A stretch of 64,000 nt of DNA from NCBI GenBank assembly GCA_013365325.1, contig JABVXV010000253.1, positions 1 through 64,000 of the forward strand, given 5' to 3'. This DNA is from Dipetalonema caudispina (Eukaryota; Nematoda; Chromadorea; Rhabditida; Onchocercidae). The translations under genes and the position numbers were made by a program. Below the pieces are notes generated by a model. The model searched no databases. It saw nothing but the letters and a program-made list of their open reading frames with translations, and was not told where the DNA came from. Position 1 is the stretch's first letter. Each line of letters opens with the position of its first letter. Positions 62,501-64,000 of this stretch are shown here, one piece after another.

Positions 62501-64000
62501 TCCAGTTAATTATATATATATGCAGTTATGTCTGTTGAACAAAAATATTACATTAAGATTTTATTTTCTTTTTGCTTTTTAACCAAAGTTCAATTTGTCA
62601 TAATTGATTGATGCTGTTTATTTGAATAATTAATTGCTTAATTTATTAATAAGACTTATTTCTGCTATTCAAAATAGCTATGTTAGTATTAATTCAATCA
62701 TAAGTATTTAAAATTTGGAAATTAAAATTACAAATGTAAAGATAATCTATGATTATTGCAGCACTGGAACTAGTTATTGTTATTTTTCTACTTTTTTTAA
62801 AAACCGATACGCCGTTTGAAAGTTAATCTTTTATGTTTGTTCAATCTTCAAATTTCAATCCTTTTTCAAATGATTTAACATAAAATTTGTAATGATCATG
62901 GTTTTCTTTTAATAATCCATTTTTTTTTTCAGATGACAGTATCATGGGATCCACCGGTAATCGACCAACGAAATGGTAATATTACTTATTACCAAGCTAT
63001 TTTGACTCCACTACAACCGGGTGACGAAAAAATTATTCGAAATGTTAGTTTGTTTCTTTTTTCTTAAAATATTTCCTCAAAATTTTTGCATGAAATCTTA
63101 CATTCTTAATGTCTTCTGAAAATTATTGCGCTAATTAACAAATTTGAGTAAAGCTATGAATTGCAGTAAAAACATAAAGCAAAACCGCAATCCTAAATTT
63201 CACCATTTATTTTTTGCAAAATTGTGAAAGGGAGAAAAAAAATGAATTTTATATTTTTGCTGAAATTTAGATTAATCGAAAAAATGATGAATTCTTGGAG
63301 TGTTTTAGAATTAGACATTTATCGTTAATCACGCAAACCATATGATTTACACAATAATTCTGCAATTTTTCCTTCCATTTTTTTCACGAATTGGCAAAAT
63401 AAAAATACAGTGAGAACAGATATTTCATGGAGTTCTGCTCAAAAATTCAATTTAAATTGTATACTAGGTTACTTAATTTTCTGAAATTTTCCAATAACTT
63501 ATCCTTTTTTAATTCATTGATGTCTTATATTTTCATTGTAAGCTCATAATTTTCCTTCTTAAGCCAATTATATGTCAATAAATCTTTCGTATAGGGATGT
63601 AATTTTTATGGCTTTCTTTTTTATTATTATTAATTTTAGGTTACAACTGGTCGTTCGATAACCTATGATGCATCCATCCCAAAAACCTATACTTTTAAGG
63701 TTGCAGCAGCAACAATGAAAGGTATTGGTCCGTATTCTCCAGTTTTGTCCATTGATCCTGATCCAGCAGGTAAGCAATTTTTGATTTTTTTCGTTTTCTC
63801 TTCCAGGTAAAACTATTATTGCTGTGTATCGATCAAATATCAACGATAGTAACAGTTGGATTACTTTGAAATATTTGCTGTTGGACGGTATGTGAATCCT
63901 TTTTCCACATCTACGGTTTCAATTACGCATTCTTAGAAGGAAATGAAGCATATCAGTAAAGCCGGAAAAGAAATGAAATGATTTTCATTAACATTTATTA
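22871..64000 (+). CDS. ptp-3: LAR-type (type IIa) receptor tyrosine phosphatase, 5' part, spliced, runs off the right edge
   Basis: LAR-family receptors sit in the plasma membrane, bind matrix and synaptic ligands through Ig and FN3 domains, and carry two cytoplasmic phosphatase domains; in C. elegans ptp-3 serves axon guidance and synapse formation. The exons listed here encode about 1,050 residues without optional microexons: signal peptide 1-39, Ig1 about 42-138, Ig2 139-239, Ig3 240-331, FN1 to about 428, FN2 to 530, FN3 to 624, FN4 to 752, FN5 to 854, FN6 to about 952, FN7 to 1050. Telling matches to the family are GFPxI at the start of Ig2, VRRVPPxF at the start of Ig3, CVAVGYPMP, and GPYSP in FN7. 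All exon junctions keep phase. Many donors are GTTNGN rather than GTAAG. Introns shorter than about 1 kb that have no separate entry hold only A/T-rich sequence. FN8, the membrane segment and the phosphatase domains are outside the window, so catalytic competence cannot be judged. Confidence 0.93.
22995..23582 (+). other. ptp-3: Intron 1 (588 bp)
   Basis: A/T-rich, with a pyrimidine-rich stretch near 23025-23045 and a tandem ATCCGGAAAT motif at about 23101-23120. It contains the candidate 36-nt microexon. Confidence 0.7.
23292..23327 (+). CDS. ptp-3: Candidate 36-nt microexon between signal peptide and Ig1
   Basis: A strong acceptor (TTTGCTGCTTCCAG) and a near-ideal donor (GCGT|GTAAGTTT) frame 36 nt that enter and leave in phase 1. 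With exon 1 it reads D-WEYQSYIQALA-Y and rejoins Ig1 in frame. Its G+C is about double that of the intron. It may be constitutive or a cassette; skipping it gives the N-terminus that aligns best with other LAR proteins. Confidence 0.5.
23583..23721 (+). CDS. ptp-3: ptp-3 exon 2: first half of Ig1
   Basis: Acceptor TTTTATTATAG, donor AAG|GTATTA, entering in phase 1 and leaving in phase 2. It encodes the first Ig cysteine (SFFCRADGNPLPTVVW) and the loop WKKNGLSISDLR. Human and avian LAR-type receptors carry a four-lysine glycosaminoglycan-binding cluster in that loop; only the first lysine pair is present here. Confidence 0.88.
24093..24244 (+). CDS. ptp-3: ptp-3 exon 3: second half of Ig1
   Basis: Acceptor TGAATTTTTAG, donor CCTG|GTAAAT. 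It contains LSTLRIEPVRLSDANSTISC, with the second Ig cysteine, then TADNGIGNPV and the strand closing the domain. Confidence 0.9.
24376..24567 (+). CDS. ptp-3: ptp-3 exon 4: first half of Ig2
   Basis: A 131-bp intron precedes it. It reads DELPAGFPVIEAHPVLKSVE, then the first cysteine in HVSCRIRGDPRPKVLW and the DLMPVDIRSNTRYSVSTL stretch. It ends in phase 1 at NP-G, the place where vertebrate LAR genes carry mini-exon A. An antisense open frame across it is a shadow. Confidence 0.94.
24568..26897 (+). other. ptp-3: Intron 4 (2.3 kb) splitting Ig2
   Basis: A/T-rich with several A and T homopolymers. Apart from the candidate 21-nt microexon at 25820 I see no other open exon with usable splice sites. 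The stretch after the strong acceptor at 25012 runs into a stop in the required phase. Confidence 0.6.
25820..25840 (+). CDS. ptp-3: Candidate 21-nt microexon inside Ig2 (mini-exon A position)
   Basis: Acceptor TTTTTGATTTTAG and donor GTTG|GTAAGA enclose 21 nt with phase 1 on both sides and no stop. Between exons 4 and 5 it inserts seven residues, giving NP-GFRLKAV-GALM. Its G+C is well above the intron. Vertebrate LAR-type receptors vary Ig2 by a mini-exon of up to nine residues just before the GALQIE strand, which is the matching place. Confidence 0.42.
26898..27008 (+). CDS. ptp-3: ptp-3 exon 5: second half of Ig2
   Basis: Acceptor TTTAAATTTAG, donor AAAG|GTTAAA. It carries ALMIQQAKEEDQGKYECVAR, with the second Ig2 cysteine and the DxGxYxC signature, then NVHGVTHSKAAHLYVK. 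Confidence 0.94.
27466..27633 (+). CDS. ptp-3: ptp-3 exon 6: first half of Ig3
   Basis: Acceptor TCCTGCTTACAG, donor ATTG|GTTACA. It begins VRRVPPYFSYKLE, a LAR hallmark at the Ig2-Ig3 joint. It contains the first Ig3 cysteine within NLTCVAVGYPMPRVFW, where NLT is a potential N-glycosylation site. Confidence 0.94.
28019..28126 (+). CDS. ptp-3: ptp-3 exon 7: second half of Ig3
   Basis: Begins GRNVLTLTRIEKTENYTCVA, with the second Ig3 cysteine and an NYT sequon, and closes with the IEAMTTVEVK strand. Donor T|GTAAGT is close to consensus. Confidence 0.94.
29150..29276 (+). CDS. ptp-3: ptp-3 exon 8: FN1, first strands
   Basis: After a 1-kb intron and the acceptor TTTTTTTACAG comes SLPRAPQNLRISDVKSNSVR, then VSWDPVYIEAEPVKKYIIKY. 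This is the A-C' part of an FN3 domain with its core tryptophan. It ends in phase 2 (AA|GTAAGT). Confidence 0.93.
29963..30010 (+). CDS. ptp-3: 48-nt cassette-like exon inside FN1
   Basis: Both edges are phase 2. It has a long poly-T tract before a GAAG acceptor and a strong donor (TTTCGA|GTAAGT). It adds 16 residues, VATSSTPIFPTDGF and neighbours, between the C' and E strands of FN1. Joining exon 8 directly to exon 10 restores the normal FN1 length, so skipping is plausible. The acceptor AAGGAG offers two in-frame AG choices 3 nt apart. Confidence 0.55.
30789..30870 (+). CDS. ptp-3: ptp-3 exon 10: FN1, middle strands
   Basis: Acceptor GATATTTCAG, donor CAG|GTTTGT. It encodes YDEGSFKQKEVSANVTTVVI then TELEPYQ, the E strand and the turn before the tyrosine corner. 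It ends in phase 0. Confidence 0.9.
31040..31225 (+). CDS. ptp-3: ptp-3 exon 11: end of FN1 and start of FN2
   Basis: 62 codons in phase 0. LYEITVSSVNIIGRG closes FN1. The joint TDETEPSSPPQKVQARAL opens FN2, whose core tryptophan lies in ILVRWEPPRKPNGQIT. The NGQI-GY turn is shared with human LAR FN2. Confidence 0.94.
31394..31453 (+). CDS. ptp-3: ptp-3 exon 12: FN2, middle strands
   Basis: 20 codons, phase 0, starting GYTIYYTNLESTTPYSLWKT. Acceptor TATATTTCTAG, donor ACA|GTAAAT. Confidence 0.9.
31748..31889 (+). CDS. ptp-3: ptp-3 exon 13: end of FN2
   Basis: Reads QETKSDELIATITNLEFESI, then YYIHVQARNAKGLSPMSQ and the closing strand FTRQG. Donor A|GTAAGA, phase 1. Confidence 0.92.
32629..32839 (+). 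CDS. ptp-3: ptp-3 exon 14: most of FN3 domain 3
   Basis: Begins PGQPTGLTAKVLDSHRIQLT with the core W in TWDKP, continues through an HFNASTGSS loop (NAS sequon), and ends PDTFYSFR. The donor is weak (CG|GTTAGG), and a (TG)n array starts about 29 bp beyond it. If the intron were retained, the frame would run through cysteine-valine repeats to a stop near 32963. Confidence 0.93.
32869..32930 (+). repeat. (TG)n microsatellite just inside intron 14
   Basis: About 60 bp of TG dinucleotides interrupted by regularly spaced TC steps, lying just after the exon 14 donor on the sense strand. UG-rich RNA is bound by TDP-43 and CELF-type splicing factors, so it may affect use of this weak donor; that part is inference. 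Confidence 0.9.
33354..33424 (+). CDS. ptp-3: ptp-3 exon 15: end of FN3 domain 3
   Basis: Reads VAARSARGIGAFCADVTVKT then HPN. The RxAARSxxGxG pattern matches human LAR FN3-3. Acceptor TTAATTATTGCAG, donor AATG|GTGAGA. Confidence 0.92.
33966..34349 (+). CDS. ptp-3: ptp-3 exon 16: complete FN4
   Basis: A single 384-nt exon for a whole FN3 domain, starting VPTVSPKIIVLKALSSQS with the core W in FIHWKAP. It has an unusually long charged loop: WQSDEDDEELLSG, then KIEKSEKRWLEMIQD. It closes with LNPNTKYEVSIAAGTDMGYG and ends TDED before a GTTGGT donor in phase 1, as LAR does at the FN4-FN5 joint (NEDVPS). Confidence 0.93.
34775..34804 (+). CDS. ptp-3: Candidate 18- or 30-nt microexon at the FN4-FN5 joint
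   Basis: A consensus donor CCAG|GTAAGT ends a short G+C-rich stretch. Two acceptors 12 nt apart, TTCAAG (exon from 34775) and AATATAG (exon from 34787), both keep phase 1 in and out and give 30 or 18 nt. The insert reads ESNIATQHRP or ATQHRP between TDED and VPSAPRD. The acceptors are only moderately good. Confidence 0.4.
38095..38298. repeat. (ATT)n microsatellite in intron 16
   Basis: About 200 bp of ATT units with a few GTT, ACT and ATC variants. Apparent poly-Ile frames on both strands are artefacts. Confidence 0.96.
40031..40141 (+). repeat. 20-bp G-rich tandem repeat followed by a G-run cluster
   Basis: ATGATGGG begins exactly at 40031, 40051 and 40071, giving three 20-bp units. From 40095 the sense strand carries runs of 5, 3, 6 and 6 G, with loops TAT, AGAC and a 16-nt segment. 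A G-quadruplex is possible, although one loop is longer than usual. It is very unlike the surrounding A/T-rich intron. Confidence 0.75.
41332..41370. repeat. (GAT)n microsatellite
   Basis: GATGATGAT units with one GTT and one ATA variant. A short (TCC)n run lies at 41516-41532. Confidence 0.85.
42195..42235. repeat. 41-bp near-perfect palindrome
   Basis: The 20-bp arm TTGTAATTACGATTAAATTA (42195-42214) is followed, after a single A, by its exact reverse complement (42216-42235). It contains TAATTA-like homeodomain-type core motifs. Confidence 0.92.
44161..44181. repeat. (TCTA)n microsatellite
   Basis: Five TCTA units, flanked on both sides by degenerate CATC/CAAT tetramers from about 44098 to 44200. 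Confidence 0.8.
44679..44690 (+). repeat. Homopolymer G12
   Basis: Twelve consecutive G, preceded by AGGGTGA. Long G tracts are otherwise absent from the window. Confidence 0.9.
46301..46335. repeat. (GAAT)n microsatellite
   Basis: Eight to nine GAAT units in tandem. A related shorter run lies at about 50931-50957. Confidence 0.9.
47244..47441. repeat. (GA)n and (CT)n arrays in inverted arrangement
   Basis: A GA array at 47244-47261 and a CT array at 47416-47441 lie about 155 bp apart. They are complementary, so the intronic RNA could fold into a long stem-loop. Confidence 0.8.
48403..48721. repeat. (ATT)n microsatellite with an internal strand switch
   Basis: About 320 bp of ATT/ATC/ACT units. 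At about 48594-48609 the repeat flips to (TAA)n for five units and then returns to (TTA)n, making the centre self-complementary. Confidence 0.95.
53568..53727 (+). CDS. ptp-3: Alternative first exon with signal peptide for a short ptp-3 isoform
   Basis: The ATG at 53568 opens 53 codons plus one base (phase 1), ended by donor AAAG|GTAAAA. The product has a threonine-rich N-terminus (MHHTVTTTTT), a hydrophobic core YYFFFIVIVFAQLIDA suited to a signal peptide with cleavage near IDA|GS, then GSSKQRIQK. Its last base makes Val with the first two bases of exon 17, giving QRIQK-VPSAPRD in frame. Exons 1-16 would be replaced, leaving FN5 onward. C. elegans ptp-3 is known to make a short isoform lacking the Ig domains and first FN3 domains. 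An in-frame ATG at 53430 exists but would add a poly-lysine stretch, so I prefer 53568. A possible leader acceptor (GAATTTAG) ends at 53438. Confidence 0.68.
54941..55122 (+). CDS. ptp-3: ptp-3 exon 17: FN5, first part
   Basis: Acceptor TTTTTCTTTTTAG. It reads VPSAPRDMEVLLVNASAVKV with the core W in SWEKPLYTNGDIIGYYVY, then LLNGEPINDKLQ. NAS is a potential glycosylation site. Donor CAT|GTTAGT, phase 0. It can be joined from exon 16, from the candidate microexon, or from the alternative first exon at 53568. Confidence 0.94.
55726..55849 (+). CDS. ptp-3: ptp-3 exon 18: FN5, second part
   Basis: Begins KTHILITDLEPNTEYSFRVN with the L-x-P-x-T-x-Y tyrosine corner, then AFNRHGDGEFSASKKI and the closing ILTGGL. 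Acceptor TTTTTCTTCCAG, donor C|GTAAGC. Confidence 0.94.
56040..56125 (+). CDS. ptp-3: ptp-3 exon 19: FN6, first strands
   Basis: Reads PPSEPQTHSVNLLNDEAPLR then ARVDWKPPK. It is spliced after a 190-bp intron; donor AAG|GTTTGA, phase 0. Confidence 0.92.
56520..56637 (+). CDS. ptp-3: ptp-3 exon 20: FN6, middle strands
   Basis: Starts FTYNLPINKYMIWYKPFEHI, continues through KIEVPGTQNFAILDGL, and ends in phase 1 at a GTACGT donor. Confidence 0.92.
57187..57329 (+). CDS. ptp-3: ptp-3 exon 21: end of FN6 and start of FN7
   Basis: Acceptor AAATTATTTGCAG. MGRLYEINIAAENDDGIGMN closes FN6. IPEAEPLNVRYEINADQ opens FN7. Donor CAG|GTAGAA, phase 0. Confidence 0.92.
59212..59313. repeat. 17-bp minisatellite, six units
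   Basis: Units of exactly 17 bp start at 59212, 59229, 59246, 59263, 59280 and 59297, with consensus close to AGTCTCCTCGAAGATAC. Each unit has a T-C-rich half and a purine half, and the first five keep a CG dinucleotide. A 17-bp period cannot keep a reading frame, so it is noncoding. Confidence 0.88.
59863..60125. repeat. Degenerate tandem duplication of about 130 bp
   Basis: Copy 1 (about 59863-59988) and copy 2 (about 59989-60125) share TTTTAGATCAAATYTTTA at the start, then ATCCTTTWAGWYYCGG, AGATATGAT-like and TTGTCTYGA segments in the same order. The offset grows from 126 to 134 bp through small indels. Confidence 0.65.
61205..61318. repeat. Three copies of a CCGGAAATAGGTAATG-like motif
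   Basis: TTGCCGGAAATAGATAATG at 61205, TTTACCGGAAGTAGGTAATG at 61269 and TGTCGGAAATAGGTTGTAG at 61299, with extra CCGGTG copies between them. They could be remnants of a larger repeat. Confidence 0.55.
62933..63043 (+). CDS. ptp-3: ptp-3 exon 22: FN7, middle strands
   Basis: Acceptor TTTTTTTTTCAG. It reads MTVSWDPPVIDQRNGNITYY, then QAILTPLQPGDEKIIRN. The RNGNIT turn matches the RNGIIT turn of human LAR FN7. Donor AAT|GTTAGT, phase 0. Confidence 0.94.
63640..63769 (+). CDS. ptp-3: ptp-3 exon 23: end of FN7
   Basis: Begins VTTGRSITYDASIPKTYTFK, then VAAATMKGIGPYSPVLS and DPDPA. GPYSP is a family signature at this point. Donor G|GTAAGC, phase 1. Confidence 0.94.
63807..63887 (+). CDS. ptp-3: Possible 81-nt exon after FN7
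   Basis: A strong acceptor (TTTTCTCTTCCAG) and a good donor (GACG|GTATGT) enclose 27 codons, phase 1 in and out, without a stop: KTIIAVYRSNINDSNSWITL, then KYLLLD. It does not resemble an FN3 strand set. Splicing from exon 23 would need a 37-nt intron, near or below the usual lower limit. It may be an alternative exon, or a decoy, with exon 23 normally joined to sequence beyond the window. The remaining 113 bases to the edge show no feature. Confidence 0.38.

Larger units (their letters stand above)
57330..62932 (+). other. ptp-3: Intron 21 (5.6 kb) splitting FN7
   Basis: Holds the 17-bp minisatellite, the tandem duplication and the CCGGAAATAGG repeats listed separately. An open frame at 58466-58687 has no ATG at its start and no splice support. 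Elsewhere it is A/T-rich with no recognisable gene. Confidence 0.7.

Overview
The window looks like nuclear DNA of a nematode. The family, the spliced gene structure and the very AT-rich, homopolymer-laden introns with T-rich acceptors fit best with a spirurid or filarial worm, but the species is inferred, not shown. One gene is recognisable: the 5' part of a LAR-type (type IIa) receptor protein tyrosine phosphatase, orthologous to C. elegans ptp-3, on the + strand from 22871 and running off the right edge. The exons rebuilt here encode about 1,050 residues: a signal peptide, three Ig domains and seven fibronectin III domains. The last FN3 domain expected for the family, the membrane segment and the two phosphatase domains must lie beyond 64000.

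Layout. 1-22.67 kb has no gene I can support. It is an AT desert with homopolymer runs (one of 65 T), (TTA)n/(TAA)n arrays, several decayed minisatellites, a 225-bp triplicate, competing hairpins and one non-repetitive island with a broken coding-like frame on the minus strand. 22.68-22.87 kb is the probable 5' leader, with a hairpin and two upstream ORFs. 22.87-28.13 kb holds the signal peptide and Ig1-Ig3; 29.15-34.35 kb holds FN1-FN4. A 20.6-kb intron (34.35-54.94 kb) follows, then FN5-FN7 (54.94-63.77 kb), interrupted by a 5.6-kb intron.

The most interesting signal is isoform structure. Near the 3' end of the 20.6-kb intron, 53568-53727 reads as a second signal-peptide exon. It ends in the phase needed to join FN5, which would give a short receptor lacking Ig1-3 and FN1-4, like the short isoform known from C. 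elegans ptp-3. Several small phase-neutral candidate microexons also sit at domain joints: 36 nt before Ig1, 21 nt inside Ig2 at about the place of vertebrate LAR mini-exon A, 48 nt inside FN1, 18 or 30 nt between FN4 and FN5, and 81 nt after FN7. Each is clearly richer in G+C than the surrounding intron. Together they suggest that this receptor's ligand-binding ectodomain is varied by microexons and by a second promoter. All microexon calls come from splice-site, phase and composition reading and have no transcript support.
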